A stretch of DNA of 64,000 nucleotides, from NCBI RefSeq assembly GCF_022669015.1, contig NZ_JAKKSL010000006.1, positions 1 to 64,000 on the forward strand, written 5' to 3'. Position numbers and translations under genes: made by a program. Under the pieces are notes generated by a model that ran no database searches, was not told the DNA's origin, and was given only the letters and a program-made list of their open reading frames with translations. Below, piece after piece: positions 1-11,894 of this stretch (position 1 is the first letter of the stretch; each line of letters starts with the position of its first letter). The stretch comes from Colwellia maritima. GTDB lineage: Bacteria > Pseudomonadota > Gammaproteobacteria > Enterobacterales > Alteromonadaceae.

Positions 1-396
1 GGCAATACATGCAGCATACGGCGCTCGGCCGAAAGAGGAACACTGCGAGCCGTATGAATAACATTGTCAACATCTTCTTGAGTCACTTCTTTGTCATTAA
101 CAGGCACCATGCCATTCTCATTTTGACAACTAATATGTTTTCCTGATATCCCTAAATAAATTGAGCTAATTTGACAATCTGCCATTAACTCGGCTTCATT
201 AATTGCTCGTTGAATTGACTGAATGACTAAATTTAAGTCATTAACTCCACCCTTATCCATACCTCGTCTTTGGCTGATTGCCAACGCCAACAATACTTAA
301 CTGATTGTCAGGGGTAATTTCGCCAACGGCCACTGATATTTTAGATGTGCCGATATCTAGTCCTACAACTAAATTTCTTTCTGTAATTTTAGACAT
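1..396 (-). CDS. ftsA: Cell division protein FtsA (5' part, frameshifted, cut by window edge)
   Basis: FtsA is the actin-like membrane tether of the Z-ring. The N-terminus reads MSKITERNLVVGLDIGTSKI, the phosphate-1 motif of the actin/FtsA ATPase fold. The first frame stops after 47 codons at 253-255. In the next frame the typical continuation RGMDKGGVNDL is intact and runs to the window edge. One extra base near 270 (in a CTTT run on the + strand) explains the break. The ATG overlaps the ftsQ stop by 8 bases, the usual translational coupling. ftsZ should follow outside the window. The frameshift is probably a sequence error because FtsA is normally required for division. Confidence 0.88.
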
Positions 397-1270
397 TCAG
401 GATCAACTCTTTTGTTTGTAACTCATTACTTGGAAATATATCCGTGCGGTGTGATTTTTGTTGTTTTACGGGCTTATTAGAGGACAATTTAGTGACGTCT
501 TTCCGACCAACAGCTAACCCCGTATCATACCGTAAATCTATATAATCCACTGCTTGTTTTATCTGCTTTTTTTCATTATTTTTTGCATTTTCTTGCTCTG
601 CAAGGTAGGTTTTGATTAAAGGATATACATCCATAAACCTTTGTACGCGTTTTACTCTTTCTTCACGACCTAAATTGAGCCGAATACCATTATTTAAAGT
701 CAATTGCCATGAAAAACGTTCACTGAGTATTAATTCATCAATACGTAAATTACGGTATTCGAGTAAATCATTTAAATTATGAAAATTTTCCAATGCTAAT
801 AGTTCACTTCCCTCCGGTCCGAAAAACTCTGGTAACGCTTGTTTTAATGCCGTTCTTTGTGCCTGAAATGCGTTACCAAATTGGTTCAATATAAAATCAC
901 CATTCCATAAGGCTATGGGTGTTTGGTCAACAACGTAAATTTTAACTTCATTAGGCCATTGTTTTCTAACGGCTACTGAATACACCCATGGCAATGCAGA
1001 TACTTGAGCTTGAATATCATTGACATTCACTTGAAAAAAGTTGCCCAAATCAACATCACTCAATGCAGCAATTACCTCTTCTCGTTGGGTATAAGGCATT
1101 TCACCTGTGATCACTATTGAGTTCACTGGCGAGTGTTCTTGCTCGATAAATATTTGTGTAAGCCACCACCCCAAACTAACTAGGCTAATAAGTACGCACA
1201 CAAAAAACGCTAAGCCAAGTCCAAAAGACAATGCTCTTTGATTTTCAGTGCTTAATTGCTTATTACTCAT
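389..1270 (-). CDS. ftsQ: Cell division protein FtsQ
   Basis: Bitopic inner-membrane divisome protein that recruits FtsB/FtsL. The 293-residue product has a short cytoplasmic N-terminus, one membrane segment at about residues 15-38, and then a POTRA-type region (SIVITGEMPYTQREEV onwards) with the characteristic LPWVYSVAVRKQWPNEVKI stretch and a beta domain. Length is normal. It lies between ddl and ftsA, as expected in the dcw cluster, and its stop overlaps the ftsA start. The C-terminal tail is Lys/Asn/Gln-rich and poorly conserved, which is ordinary for this family. Confidence 0.93.
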   Translation of the reverse strand: MSNKQLSTENQRALSFGLGLAFFVCVLISLVSLGWWLTQIFIEQEHSPVNSIVITGEMPYTQREEVIAALSDVDLGNFFQVNVNDIQAQVSALPWVYSVAVRKQWPNEVKIYVVDQTPIALWNGDFILNQFGNAFQAQRTALKQALPEFFGPEGSELLALENFHNLNDLLEYRNLRIDELILSERFSWQLTLNNGIRLNLGREERVKRVQRFMDVYPLIKTYLAEQENAKNNEKKQIKQAVDYIDLRYDTGLAVGRKDVTKLSSNKPVKQQKSHRTDIFPSNELQTKELILNV

Positions 1271-1326
1271 TTATTAACCTTAAGATTAAATTCTTTTTAA
1301 CAACAATGTATTACAAAAAAACGTAA

Positions 1327-2250
1327 CTACAGCGAAACAATACGTTCTACCAATTCACTAAACGATAAACCGTGTACCTTCGCAGCTTTAGGCACTAATG
1401 ATGTTTGTGTCATGCCAGGCACAGTGTTTACTTCGAGAATTTGCCAATGACCTACACTATCTTTCATCAAATCAACACGTCCCCAACCGCTCGCACCCGT
1501 AGCTTTAAATGCTTGTAATGAAAGAGCTTTAATTATGTCTTCTTCACCTTTCGGTAATCCACAAGGACAATGATATTGCGTACTCGTTGCTTGATATTTA
1601 GCCTCGTAATCATAAAATTCCCGTGGTGTTTCCATATGAATAGCGGGTAACGCCTCATCACCCAGAATAGCCACTGTATATTCTGGACCGTCTATCCATG
1701 CCTCGATTAAAACATCTCCATCAAAAACAAAAGCCTCAATTAAGGCGTCATGTAACTTGTCTGATGTATCTGCCATTGCCATGCCAATGCTTGAACCTTC
1801 GTGCGCCGGTTTAACCATGACTTTCCCACCAAGCTCTTGAAGTAATTTGTCAACATCAAGACTAGCTAAATCAGCTCTACAAACCACAGAAAATGGTGCT
1901 GTTGGTATGTTACACGCTTTAAATAATTGTTTGCTTCGCACTTTATCCATTGATAAAGCAGAGCCTAAAACATTTGACCCCGTATAGGCGATCCCCATGT
2001 ACTCTAGCGCGCCTTGTAAGCTGCCATCTTCTCCACCTCTACCATGCAAAGCGATAAACACACGTTTAATATTTTGGGCTACTAACTCAGTTAATGGTGT
2101 GTACTTAGTGTCTATTAACACAACATTGAAACCCGCTTGCTCTAACCCTTGTGCAATCGCTTTACCTGATTTTAACGAAACATCTCGTTCTGCAGAGTTA
2201 CCACCATAAAGTACGGCAATTAACTCTGTTTTCATTGCTGCCACAGTCAT
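1327..2250 (-). CDS. ddl: D-alanine--D-alanine ligase
   Basis: Cytoplasmic ATP-grasp ligase that joins two D-Ala for the peptidoglycan pentapeptide. The 307-residue product contains the N-terminal [16 protein letters not shown], the [12 protein letters not shown] loop, the ATP-grasp lysine region [13 protein letters not shown] and the C-terminal metal-binding [12 protein letters not shown]. Length matches DdlB. The first ATG follows the murC stop directly; an internal ATG at 2235 ([12 protein letters not shown]) would give a start closer to that of other Ddl proteins. Position between murC and ftsQ is canonical. Confidence 0.94.
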   Translation of the reverse strand: MTVAAMKTELIAVLYGGNSAERDVSLKSGKAIAQGLEQAGFNVVLIDTKYTPLTELVAQNIKRVFIALHGRGGEDGSLQGALEYMGIAYTGSNVLGSALSMDKVRSKQLFKACNIPTAPFSVVCRADLASLDVDKLLQELGGKVMVKPAHEGSSIGMAMADTSDKLHDALIEAFVFDGDVLIEAWIDGPEYTVAILGDEALPAIHMETPREFYDYEAKYQATSTQYHCPCGLPKGEEDIIKALSLQAFKATGASGWGRVDLMKDSVGHWQILEVNTVPGMTQTSLVPKAAKVHGLSFSELVERIVSL

Positions 2251-3714
2251 TTACTTTGCCCCTTCTTGCACTAATAAAGGGTTATTTGAGAGGTCTCTTG
2301 CCACTGTACCTATACTGCCAAGACCTTGAGTTATCACCATGTCGTTATCTTGCAGCTGTGCCACGAGTAACTCTGCCAAGATATCAACATCACTGACATA
2401 CACTGGTTCGATTTGGCCTCGTTGGCGTATTGAACGTGCCAAGCTTTTACTATCTGCTGTTGCAACAGGCGCTTCTCCTGCGGCATAGACATCTAATAAA
2501 AACAAACAATCAACTTCAGATAACACTTCAACAAAATCTTCATATAGGTCGCGTGTACGAGAGTAACGGTGAGGTTGGAAAACCATCACTAAACGTTTAT
2601 CAGGCCAACCTGTTCGCATGGCGAGTATGGTTGCTTTTACTTCACTCGGATGATGACCATAGTCGTCAACTAACACCATATTTCCGACCGGTGTTGTCAA
2701 GTCAGCAAGTTGTTCAAAACGACGCCCTATGCCTGCAAATTCGGTAAGTGCTAAACAAATAGACTCATCATCAATCCCTTCATCTTTTGCCACGGCAACG
2801 CCAAAGCCAAGTGCATTAAGCACATTATGCTGCCCAGGCAAATTAACACTCATATCCAGTGGTGGTTGGCCATCAATTTCTACCGTAAAATAACTCACGC
2901 CACCGTCTTGTTGATAATTTGCAGCACGAATATCGGCATCTTCAGAAAAACCGTAAGTAATGACTTGACGACTGATGCGCGGTAATAATTCACGTACAAC
3001 CGGATTATCAATACACACTACCGCTAAACCGTAAAATGGTAAGTTATGTAAAAATTCTATATAGGTATCTTTTAATTTTTCAAAATCACCTTGATAAGTT
3101 TCCATATGATCCGCATCAATATTCGTAATCACTGATACCATTGGCTGTAAATGTAAAAACGACGCATCGCTTTCGTCAGCTTCGGCAACTAAATAGCGAC
3201 TACTACCTAAACGGGCATTAGTCCCGGCACTATTCAGTAAACCACCTATAACAAAGGTAGGGTCTAATTGAGCTTGAGCAAAAATACTCGCGATCAAACT
3301 CGTGGTCGTAGTTTTCCCGTGTGTGCCTGCAATGGCAATACCATGACGAAAGCGCATTAATTCTGCTAACATTTCAGCGCGGCGTACAATTGGAATACGT
3401 TGATTTTTAGCCGCGATTAACTCTGGGTTGGTTGGATCTATAGCAGTAGAAACAACAATAACACTCGCACTTTCAATATTTTTACTGGTATGCCCAATAG
3501 TAATTGTGGCTCCCAAAGACTTTAAACGTTTTACAACCTGGTTTTCGCCAATGTCAGAGCCTGATATTTGATAGCCTTCATTAAGTAAAACCTCAGCAAT
3601 GCCGCCCATACCCGCGCCACCGATCCCAACAAAGTGGATACGTTTAACTCGGCGCATTTCGGGTACATTCATTTTATTTTTACTCATAGCTTTTGGGATC
3701 ATATAATTACTCAT
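2251..3714 (-). CDS. murC: UDP-N-acetylmuramate--L-alanine ligase MurC
   Basis: Adds L-Ala to UDP-MurNAc, the first amino-acid step of the cytoplasmic peptidoglycan pathway. The Rossmann motif [17 protein letters not shown], the ATP-binding [10 protein letters not shown] and the Mur-ligase signature [14 protein letters not shown] are all present. The open frame extends upstream to 3747, but that would overlap the end of murG. I chose the ATG at 3714 ([10 protein letters not shown]), 9 bases after the murG stop and with AGAGAAA before it. A later ATG at 3687 is also possible. No frameshift is seen here, unlike in murG and murD. Confidence 0.93.
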   Translation of the reverse strand: MSNYMIPKAMSKNKMNVPEMRRVKRIHFVGIGGAGMGGIAEVLLNEGYQISGSDIGENQVVKRLKSLGATITIGHTSKNIESASVIVVSTAIDPTNPELIAAKNQRIPIVRRAEMLAELMRFRHGIAIAGTHGKTTTTSLIASIFAQAQLDPTFVIGGLLNSAGTNARLGSSRYLVAEADESDASFLHLQPMVSVITNIDADHMETYQGDFEKLKDTYIEFLHNLPFYGLAVVCIDNPVVRELLPRISRQVITYGFSEDADIRAANYQQDGGVSYFTVEIDGQPPLDMSVNLPGQHNVLNALGFGVAVAKDEGIDDESICLALTEFAGIGRRFEQLADLTTPVGNMVLVDDYGHHPSEVKATILAMRTGWPDKRLVMVFQPHRYSRTRDLYEDFVEVLSEVDCLFLLDVYAAGEAPVATADSKSLARSIRQRGQIEPVYVSDVDILAELLVAQLQDNDMVITQGLGSIGTVARDLSNNPLLVQEGAK

Positions 3715-3722
3715 TTTCTCTG

Positions 3723-4857
3723 CTACGCTGCGACAAGTTGCTGACAAATTGCAGCAACTTTATGGGTTGCTTCGGCATCAGCGGCGGCAAATGCCGATTG
3801 AGCCATACTTGGTAATATGCTTGGCTCACTAAACAACGTATTTAATTGCTCTGCTAATAATTCACTCGTTAAATCTTTTTGCTTCATCAACACTGCGCCA
3901 CCACGAGAAACAATATACTGCGCATTTTTAGTTTGATGATCGTCAACCGCATGAGGCAAAGGAACAAATATTGCCGGCTTTGCTGCCATTGCTAATTCTG
4001 AAACGGTTAACGCACCTGCTCGGCAAATCACGATATCTGCCCATTGGTAAGCATCAGCAATGTCATCAATAAACGCGGTAACTCTGACCTGCCCGTCTGC
4101 TAATTCCTGTTGATTATAAGCCTCAATCACACTCGATTCATTGCCCTTACCCGTCTGATGCCAAATTCTAAAGGGCTGCAAATCGTTATTTGCATTCCCC
4201 TTTTTGACTAAGGCCGCAAAACTTTGTGGTACCGTTATATTTAATATCTGAGCACCTAAACTGCCACCAATAACTAAAATATTGTGGCTAGTTTTCTCTG
4301 TTTCTTCTTCTATAGTCTCTGGCACTATTTTCTTTTCACTATGCTCTTTCCCAATACTGGCTCTTAAAGGATTACCAACCACTTGCGCTTTTATATTTTC
4401 TTTAAAAGCATGTGGGAAAGCACAACAAACTTTTGTTGCGATTCGAGCAAGTATTCTATTCGTTAACCCAAAGAGCAGCATTTTGTTCGTGCACAATTAA
4501 TGGCTTGTTCAGTATCCATGCTGCTAATCCTCCAGGTGCGCTTGCATATCCGCCCATACCTAACACAACATCAGGTTTTACCTTCTTGATAACCCGCATG
4601 GCTTCCACTAAAGAATTAATTAACTTAAAAGGCAATTTTATCCATGCCATTATATTCTTGTTTCGTAGCCCACTAATGGTGATAAAGGAAATTTCAAAGC
4701 CATTGGCAGGCACTATTTCTGCTTCCATACGGTCTGCTGTACCTAACCAATGAATAGTCCGACCTTCATTTTTCAATTTTTCGGCAACAGCAAGCCCTGG
4801 AAAGATATGTCCTCCGGTTCCACCTGCCATCACTAACAAAGTAGGAGCACTATTCAT
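3723..4857 (-). CDS. murG: MurG, UDP-GlcNAc:lipid I GlcNAc transferase (frameshifted)
   Basis: Peripheral inner-membrane glycosyltransferase that converts lipid I to lipid II. The 5' frame gives [19 protein letters not shown] and ends at VHEQNAA. The second frame continues with [20 protein letters not shown] and runs through [12 protein letters not shown] and [20 protein letters not shown] to the normal C-terminus. The split falls near 4475 in the conserved HEQN-x-x-x-G-LTN segment, so a one-base indel is the simplest explanation. The start overlaps the ftsW end by 8 bases. MurG is essential and single-copy, which argues for sequence error. Confidence 0.9.
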
Positions 4858-6130
4858 TCATTTCTCCTGCTTTTCGACTTTTTCTCTTTGACGATGTTGC
4901 TTGAATACTTTGCATACGGAGTTCATGGTCTATTCGAACTAAAATGACTACAGCTAGGGTCATGATAATCATAGAACTTCCCCCATAACTAATCAGTGGC
5001 ATGGTTAACCCTTTAGTGGGAACAATTCCCGCACTAGCGCCTACATTTACTGCGGCTTGGAAACAAACCCAAATACCAATAGCATAAGCAAAAAAAGCTT
5101 CAAAAAACTTCTCTTTCGCTAGGGCTTTTTTTCCGAGCATCAATGCTTTAAAAACTAAAACCATACTCAAGGCTAAGATTGATGCTATGCCAATAAAGCC
5201 AAATTCTTCCGCTAAAACAGCCATGACAAAATCAGTATGAGCTTCGGGTAAATATTCTAATTTTTGTATGCTATTGCCTAAACCTTGACCAAATATTTCA
5301 CCTCGACCATAGGCCATTAATGACTGCGTTAACTGATAGCCACTGCCAAATGGGTCTTCCCATGGGTCTAAAAAGCCGGTAATTCGACGCCAACGATAAG
5401 GTTCAAAAATAGCCAACAATGATAGTAGCAATATGCCTACTGAGGCCAAACTAACAAACTGCCAAAGCTTTGCCCCTGCTAAAAATAACAAACCAAAGGT
5501 AGTTACAAACATAACAATAATGGTGCCTAAATCTGGTTGTCTTAATAACAAACCGGCAAGTACAGCAAACACAACTAAAGGTTTGGCAAAGCCTTTCCAA
5601 TCTTCCATTACTTGATCACGTCGGCGCACCAAATAAGCTGCTAAATAACAAAAAAAGAATAATTTAGCCGGCTCTGCTGCTTGTACAGTGATAGGGCCTA
5701 ATACAATCCAACGGGTTGAACCATTAACTGAGCGACCAATCAGCAAGACAACCACTAACAAAAAAATACCAAAAATTAATAGGTAACTACTATTTTTTTG
5801 CCACCACGCCATTGGAATTTGTAACGCAACACCTGCAATGCCCAAACTTAAAACAATATAAATTGTATGGCGAATAACAAAGTGAAAAGGATTATTAAAT
5901 AAACGTTCAGCCACTGGCATAGAAGAACTAGCGACCATAACTAACCCGATCATATACATCACTAGAGCTAAAATAATAAAACTTCGGTCGAAAACCATGC
6001 CACTTTGTGGTGTCGGTTCGCTATCAAACACCTTAGCTACACTAGTCCCTACGTTATTAATAACGGATGATATAGTAGATAAATTAAAATCATGTTCTGA
6101 TTTATTTTCTAATGAACTAACGGGCTTCAT
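4850..6130 (-). CDS. ftsW: FtsW, SEDS peptidoglycan glycosyltransferase
   Basis: Integral membrane septal glycan polymerase acting with PBP3/FtsI. The 426-residue product is strongly hydrophobic with about ten membrane segments. Recognisable SEDS features include [75 protein letters not shown] and SYGGSSMI. The N-terminal cytoplasmic tail of about 45 residues is rather long. It overlaps murD by 4 bases upstream and murG by 8 downstream, indicating a coupled operon. Confidence 0.95.
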   Translation of the reverse strand: MKPVSSLENKSEHDFNLSTISSVINNVGTSVAKVFDSEPTPQSGMVFDRSFIILALVMYMIGLVMVASSSMPVAERLFNNPFHFVIRHTIYIVLSLGIAGVALQIPMAWWQKNSSYLLIFGIFLLVVVLLIGRSVNGSTRWIVLGPITVQAAEPAKLFFFCYLAAYLVRRRDQVMEDWKGFAKPLVVFAVLAGLLLRQPDLGTIIVMFVTTFGLLFLAGAKLWQFVSLASVGILLLSLLAIFEPYRWRRITGFLDPWEDPFGSGYQLTQSLMAYGRGEIFGQGLGNSIQKLEYLPEAHTDFVMAVLAEEFGFIGIASILALSMVLVFKALMLGKKALAKEKFFEAFFAYAIGIWVCFQAAVNVGASAGIVPTKGLTMPLISYGGSSMIIMTLAVVILVRIDHELRMQSIQATSSKRKSRKAGEMNE

Positions 6131-7571
6131 TCACTTCCTCCCGTTAGGTCGGTAACCGCTGCCATAAACTGGTCACCCCGATCAACAAAGTTTTTAAACA
6201 TATCTAAACTTGCACAAGCGGGTGAAAGTAACACAGTATCACCTTTATTGGCTCTTGCTTTCGCTATTTGAACTGCCTCGTTCATGCTAAATACTTTCGT
6301 TATCTTATTCTCATCACTCATTAATACTGCAATTTTATCACCGTCTTTTCCAAGGGTAATTACATGACGAACATGGCGCTGCAAAGGTTGTTTAAGTGGT
6401 GTTAAATCAGCTCCTTTACCATCGCCTCCCGCGATGAGAATCAAACTCGGCTGAGCTTCGACTTGCGTAGAAGCTGTTTGCGCTAAGCCATTGATAGCGG
6501 AGAGAGTGGCGCCAACATTCGTAGCTTTAGAATCGTTAATCCAAGTTATGCCATCTTTACTTGGCACACGTTGGCAACGATGCGCTAAGCCAGTAAAACC
6601 GGCTAAATGTTTAACCATTGTGTCGATTGACCAACCAAACACTATAGCCTAACGCCAATACAGTTAAATAATTCAAGGCATTATGCATCCCGGCCAAAGG
6701 AAGTTGCTCTAAGGCAATTAAATTTTGTTTACCAAATGCTAAATAGGCTTTGTTCTTGTATTTGCGAATACCAAACTGACTATCATTAGGTGCATCACTG
6801 CCAAAAGATAAAGTAGTTTGTGACTGATTAGGTGTTTGAGTTGCCATATCATCACGGTTAGTCACTGCCAACTTACCTTGACTATATATGCTTTGCTTAA
6901 TCTTTTGGTAATTTGCCATACTAAGGTGACGATCAAGATGATCATCGCTCACGTTTAATACACTCGTTGCAATGGCTTGCATACTTTTTAACGTTTCAAG
7001 TTGGAAACTCGATAGTTCTAATATCAACAAATCAGGTAAATTTTTAGTTTCAATAGACGGGAAAGCTAAATTTTCGTTGATAAAAACATCTAATACTGGT
7101 TGACCAATATTGCCGCCAAGTTTAGCATTAACGCCCAAACTTTCCGCTAAAAAAGCGAGTAATGATACTACCGTAGACTTACCGTTCGAGCCTGTTATGG
7201 CTAAAATATCAATAGGTTTTTTGAGTGTTTTATTGAGTTGGCAGAACAATTCAATATCACCCATAACTCGACAATCATCACTAATATGTTGTGTTATGTT
7301 CTGATTAGCGCAATCAATGCCTGGGCTTATTAAAATAACCTCTGCCTTGGCAATTAATTCAGTATTCCACTTTCCTAGGTGTAAACTCGCCGTAGGAAAT
7401 TCAGTCTCAAATTGTTCTACATTATAAGTAGATGGGAAAGGATTGGCCCGCGAATCATTAACAGCAAAACACAAACCTTGAGCACTAAGGAACCGCACAC
7501 AGGACATACCTGTGATACCAAGCACCTAGCACTACTATTTGTTTATGTTTTAAATCAGCTAACAATGTCAT
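6127..7571 (-). CDS. murD: UDP-N-acetylmuramoyl-L-alanine--D-glutamate ligase MurD (two frameshifts)
   Basis: Adds D-Glu to UDP-MurNAc-L-Ala. Three frames are needed to read the protein. The ATG at 7571 gives [18 protein letters not shown] shift near 7524 leads to [16 protein letters not shown] and the ATP-binding [16 protein letters not shown] with [12 protein letters not shown] second shift near 6640 leads to [36 protein letters not shown] and the C-terminal [20 protein letters not shown]. Joined length is about 480 residues, slightly above the usual 440-450. The end overlaps the ftsW start by 4 bases. The breaks look like sequence errors. Confidence 0.9.
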
Positions 7572-7623
7572 TTATTTCTCTATGCTTATTCTTTTTATAA
7601 ATACTTAACGAATACCTGAGTAT

Positions 7624-8704
7624 CTACCTCAATTTCAGTGTGGCTAACCCAATCAACACTAAAATGAATGAGATAATCCAGAAACGTACAATTACCCGCG
7701 GTTCTGGCCGACCTTTTAATTCGTAATGATGGTGTATAGGTGCCATGCGAAAAATTCTTTGACCTCGCATTTTATATGAACCCACTTGTAAAATAACGGA
7801 CACCGTTTCCATCACAAAGACACCGCCCATAATAAATAACACGAGTTCTTGCCTAACTAATACAGCAATAACACCGAGTGCGGCACCAAGCGCTAACGAA
7901 CCGACATCTCCCATAAAAACTTGCGCGGGATACGTGTTGAACCATAAAAAACCCAAACCTGCACCGACAATAGCAGTGCAAACAACCACAAGCTCTGAGG
8001 TCATGGCGATATAGGGGATATTTAAATAACCGGCAAAATTTACATTACCCGTAACGTAAGCAAATAAAGCGAAAGCGCCTGCAACCATTATGGTTGGTAC
8101 GATAGCAAGACCATCTAAACCATCGGTTAGGTTAACTGCATTTCTTGGTACCAACAATCACAAAGTAAGTTAAAACAATATAGAATATTCCCAACTGTGG
8201 CATAACATCCTTAACAAACGGAATCAGTAGAAATGTTTGCTCTGGGTGTGATATTTGATATAGAAATAATGCTGTTGCCAAGCCTGCCAAGGTTTGCCAA
8301 AAATACTTCCACTTAGCAATTAAGCCATTAGAATCTTTTCTAATCACTTTACGATAATCATCTATAAAACCAATTATTCCGAAGCTTGTCACAACAAACA
8401 AAACAACCCAAACGTAAGTGTTTTCTAAGTTTGCCCATAACAAAACACTAACAACAATGGATGCTAAAATAAGTATTCCCCCCATTGTTGGCGTACCAGA
8501 CTTTGATAAGTGACTTTCAGGACCATCATCGCGCACTGTTTGACCTATTTGCATTTTTTGCAAATACCGAATCAATTTAGGGCCAAAATAAAGTGAAATA
8601 AATAACGCCGTTAACGTACTAACAATGGCACGAAATGTTAAATATGAAAAAACATGAAACGCGCTATAATATTGAGTTAAATATTCAGCTAACCAATGTA
8701 ACAT
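7624..8704 (-). CDS. mraY: MraY, phospho-MurNAc-pentapeptide translocase (frameshifted)
   Basis: Inner-membrane enzyme that transfers phospho-MurNAc-pentapeptide to undecaprenyl phosphate, making lipid I. The 5' frame has the conserved [20 protein letters not shown] and [16 protein letters not shown]. The second frame has the catalytic [26 protein letters not shown] and the C-terminal [12 protein letters not shown]. One extra A near 8145 in an AAGAAATG context separates the two. Total length is about 360 residues, normal for MraY. Its ATG overlaps the murF stop by one base (TAATG). Confidence 0.92.
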
Positions 8705-10257
8705 TAAGCAATATCCTGTTTGTTAGTAGTTGATGAAATTAAGCTAGCGTTTGTCGCGTCTTGCTGCTGTTTTTCATGCCAGTTAATGATATCTTCAACC
8801 ACATATTCCATATGAGCGCTGCGAGATCCTTTAATTAAAATTTGAGTTGATTGTTCTTGATTGCTTTCATTTGTTAATAAGCTAAATAAGCACTTTTCAA
8901 GCATGTTTTTATTATTAAAATGTTCACTGATTGCTTCATTTTTCAAAGCGAATGCATCACTTGTATTTTGACTTAGCACGCCTAAAGTAAGTAAAACATT
9001 TATGCCTTGTTCTTTGGCATACTCCCCGACTTCTTGATGATAACTTCGTGCGTCACTGCCTAATTCAGCCATATCACCGAGTACTAAAATACGTCTCCCA
9101 GAATAACCGGCAAGCAAAACTATAGCCGCTTTAATAGATTCAACATTAGCATTATAGGTATCATCGATGAGTTTGATTTCAGTACTCACAGTAGTCGCCT
9201 TTAAATGATGAATATTCAAACGACCTTTCACAGGTGACATCTGTGCTAAACCTAGCTGAATATCGTTTAAGGTTGCGCCACATTCAATAGCGGCAGCGGC
9301 AGCAGCAACAGCATTACAAACGTTATGAGAGCCAGGTACCGTGAGTGTTACTACACATCGACCAAGTGAGCTTTGCATATCAAATTGTGCACAACCATTT
9401 TTATCTAAAACGATATTTTCACTATAACAATCAGCATCAATAGGTCCATCGGTGAAGCGTGCATTGGCACAAGAAAAAGTACGCACCTGCTTATCTATTA
9501 ACCGCCATTGCCACTTATTAGTGTATTTAGTATCTTTGTTATACAAAGCAACACCGTCTTTCGACAAACCTGAAAATATCTCACCTTTAGCGCGTGCAAC
9601 ACCACATAGATCGCCAAAACCTTCTAAATGGGCAGCGGCGATATTGTTGATAATAGCCACATCAGGTCGTACTAATTCAGCGGTGTATGCAATTTCGCCA
9701 ATATGATTAGCACCCATTTCGATTACCGCAAAATCATGATGCGGCTCTAAACGCAATAAAGTAAGAGGAACACCAATATCGTTATTAAAATTTCCTTCTG
9801 TGGCCAACACATTACCTAAACGCGATAATATGGCTGCTAACATTTCTTTGACTGTAGTTTTACCGCTACTACCCGTAATTCCCACTGTCTTTGGTGCGAC
9901 TTGTTGTTTTACATAATGAGCAATTTTACCGAGTGCGATACGCGTATCATCAACAATGATTTGTGCAACTTTCTGACTGTCTATTTCTGCAATTTTTTGC
10001 TCTACTATGACTACCTGGCAACCTTTTTCAACAACCTGCTTAACGAAGCGATGGCCATCAAAATTCGGGCCTTTGAGTGCAATAAAAGCACCTTTGGATC
10101 TCTCTTGCTGCAGCTCTTTTTCTTGCAGCTCTTTTTCTTGCATTAATGCACGTGAATCTGTTACCAAATTATTGACTTCACAAGTATGTAATGATTCATG
10201 ACAAATCAGTTTACCTTCCATGGCTGACGCCAATATAGATAAGCTTATATTGATCAT
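8704..10257 (-). CDS. murF: UDP-MurNAc-tripeptide--D-Ala-D-Ala ligase MurF
   Basis: Adds the D-Ala-D-Ala dipeptide to complete the cytoplasmic precursor. The ATP-binding [14 protein letters not shown] is at residues 127-139, followed by [26 protein letters not shown] and [14 protein letters not shown]. At 517 residues it is longer than the common 450-460. Part of the extra length is a repeat-encoded insertion [12 protein letters not shown] at residues 41-52, just before the conserved [17 protein letters not shown]. Intact frame. It overlaps murE by 4 bases and mraY by 1 base. Confidence 0.94.
   Translation of the reverse strand: MINISLSILASAMEGKLICHESLHTCEVNNLVTDSRALMQEKELQEKELQQERSKGAFIALKGPNFDGHRFVKQVVEKGCQVVIVEQKIAEIDSQKVAQIIVDDTRIALGKIAHYVKQQVAPKTVGITGSSGKTTVKEMLAAILSRLGNVLATEGNFNNDIGVPLTLLRLEPHHDFAVIEMGANHIGEIAYTAELVRPDVAIINNIAAAHLEGFGDLCGVARAKGEIFSGLSKDGVALYNKDTKYTNKWQWRLIDKQVRTFSCANARFTDGPIDADCYSENIVLDKNGCAQFDMQSSLGRCVVTLTVPGSHNVCNAVAAAAAAIECGATLNDIQLGLAQMSPVKGRLNIHHLKATTVSTEIKLIDDTYNANVESIKAAIVLLAGYSGRRILVLGDMAELGSDARSYHQEVGEYAKEQGINVLLTLGVLSQNTSDAFALKNEAISEHFNNKNMLEKCLFSLLTNESNQEQSTQILIKGSRSAHMEYVVEDIINWHEKQQQDATNASLISSTTNKQDIA
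10109..10142. repeat. 15-bp tandem repeat inside murF
   Basis: The unit TGCAGCTCTTTTTCT occurs twice in direct succession followed by four more matching bases (about 2.3 copies). A multiple of three, it keeps the murF frame and encodes the repeated pentad KELQE near residues 41-52. The insertion lies in a surface-exposed N-terminal region ahead of the ATP-binding loop. It is a candidate copy-number-variable site between strains. Confidence 0.8.
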
Positions 10258-11894
10258 AATTGTTCACCTACTACTGTAGATTTTTGTGCATTGGTATAGA
10301 AGCCTTGCACTACTTGACGTTCGTTATAGTCAATTTTATCGCGCCCTAAAATGATATAATCTTCGTGCCCTTTACCTGCTAACAGCACAACATCATTCCC
10401 TTTAGCTTTAGCTAAGGTCTCTAATACGGCTTTTTTTCTATCAAGGGTGACATTGACTTTTACTTCTTCATTAAGTCCGGCAAGCATATCTTCAATAATG
10501 GCCATCGGCATTTCTGTACGAGGATTATCATTAGTGATCACCAGGTAATCTGCATACTTTTGGGCTGCTTGTGCCATTAGTGGACGTTTACCCTTATCTC
10601 TGTCACCGCCACAACCAAACACAACAAATAAATTTCCGTGACAATGTTGACGACAGGCGATGAGTGCTTTTTCTAACGCATCGGGTGTATGGGCATAATC
10701 AACAACGGCTGTCGGCGCTTGCATCACACTAGAAGGTGGTATAAACGCCTCCATACGACCCGCAACGGGTTTAATTGCCATTATGTTTTCGGCAATAATT
10801 GTTAACTCAATCCCTTCTATTAATAGCACAGCTATAACTGCTAATAAGTTATCAATATTGAAATCACCCAATAATGGACTATGAATTTCAATGTCACCAA
10901 GCTGAGTAGTTAAGGTAAAATCAACACCTTGATTATGATGTTTGACCTCACTACAACTTACGAATTGGTCATGTTGTTTCACGAAGTCACTACGGCCATA
11001 TAGCCAAACATTCTGAAAGGCGCGACTTTCGCCTTTAGGCCAACCTTCCAACCACTGTTGAGCTTGTTTATCATCACCATTTAATACCGCTACTTGGTTG
11101 TTATCATGCGTAAACAACTGTCGTTTAGCCGCTGCATAATTTGCCATAGAATGATGATAATCTAGGTGGTCACGACTTAAATTAGTAAATACAGCAATAT
11201 CAAAAATACTGCCTTTGACTCGACCTTGTTCAAGCGCATGTGACGATACTTCCATTGCAACATGTGTGATTTTTACTTCGTAATTGTTTGTACTAAGCAT
11301 TGAATGTTGGCTAAAACAGTTAAATAATTGCACCAAATCTGTCGCGCTAGGCGTAGTATTTTCTAAAGGGTGCAAGTCATCCACCATACCTGCGCCGTTC
11401 GTGCCGATAATGGCACAAGGCTTTTGACAACGGGTTAACATTTGCCCAAGTAATTGACTGGTACTTGTTTTACCATTAGTGCCGGTGATACCAATCATGG
11501 TCATGCTTTTTTCAGGTGCTTGATAATAAGCACTCGCAAGTGAAAACAAATGTTTATTTAATTGATAAAAGCTAATCACCGCAACGTGATTTTTATCCTG
11601 CTCAACATAATGAATCTTGCCGTGTTCAGCCTCACTTTCACATTCAGAAAGCACTAATCTTGCGCCATTGTCGATAGCTTTACTGATATATTTTCGGCCA
11701 TCTTGCGCATAACCGATAATGGCACAAAAGATATCTCCGGCTTCTGAATCACTCTTTATTACTCGGCTATCATTAGTTAAATTACCGTGACAGCCTGATA
11801 AATCTATTTTTTCCGGGCACGTAATACCATAATCATTTAATATCGGGATAATAAATTGCGTAAAAGGCTTTTGAATAGCTGAATTAAGCATCAT
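10254..11894 (-). CDS. murE: UDP-MurNAc-L-Ala-D-Glu--meso-diaminopimelate ligase MurE
   Basis: Adds meso-diaminopimelate to the growing stem peptide. It contains MIGITGTNGKTSTSQLLGQM (ATP loop), VAMEVSSHALEQGRV, TNLSRDHLDYHHSM and the meso-DAP recognition motif DNPRTE, which separates DAP-type from lysine-type MurE. The open frame reaches 11924, but that would overlap ftsI by about 40 bases. The tandem ATGs at 11894 and 11891 (MMLNSAIQKPF) are the better starts, just inside the ftsI stop. Intact frame. Confidence 0.93.
   Translation of the reverse strand: MMLNSAIQKPFTQFIIPILNDYGITCPEKIDLSGCHGNLTNDSRVIKSDSEAGDIFCAIIGYAQDGRKYISKAIDNGARLVLSECESEAEHGKIHYVEQDKNHVAVISFYQLNKHLFSLASAYYQAPEKSMTMIGITGTNGKTSTSQLLGQMLTRCQKPCAIIGTNGAGMVDDLHPLENTTPSATDLVQLFNCFSQHSMLSTNNYEVKITHVAMEVSSHALEQGRVKGSIFDIAVFTNLSRDHLDYHHSMANYAAAKRQLFTHDNNQVAVLNGDDKQAQQWLEGWPKGESRAFQNVWLYGRSDFVKQHDQFVSCSEVKHHNQGVDFTLTTQLGDIEIHSPLLGDFNIDNLLAVIAVLLIEGIELTIIAENIMAIKPVAGRMEAFIPPSSVMQAPTAVVDYAHTPDALEKALIACRQHCHGNLFVVFGCGGDRDKGKRPLMAQAAQKYADYLVITNDNPRTEMPMAIIEDMLAGLNEEVKVNVTLDRKKAVLETLAKAKGNDVVLLAGKGHEDYIILGRDKIDYNERQVVQGFYTNAQKSTVVGEQL

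Noticed and set aside
1997..2396. Plus-strand open frames opposite ddl and murC
   Set aside because: They lie entirely antisense to strongly conserved genes, have no ribosome-binding site and show no family character.
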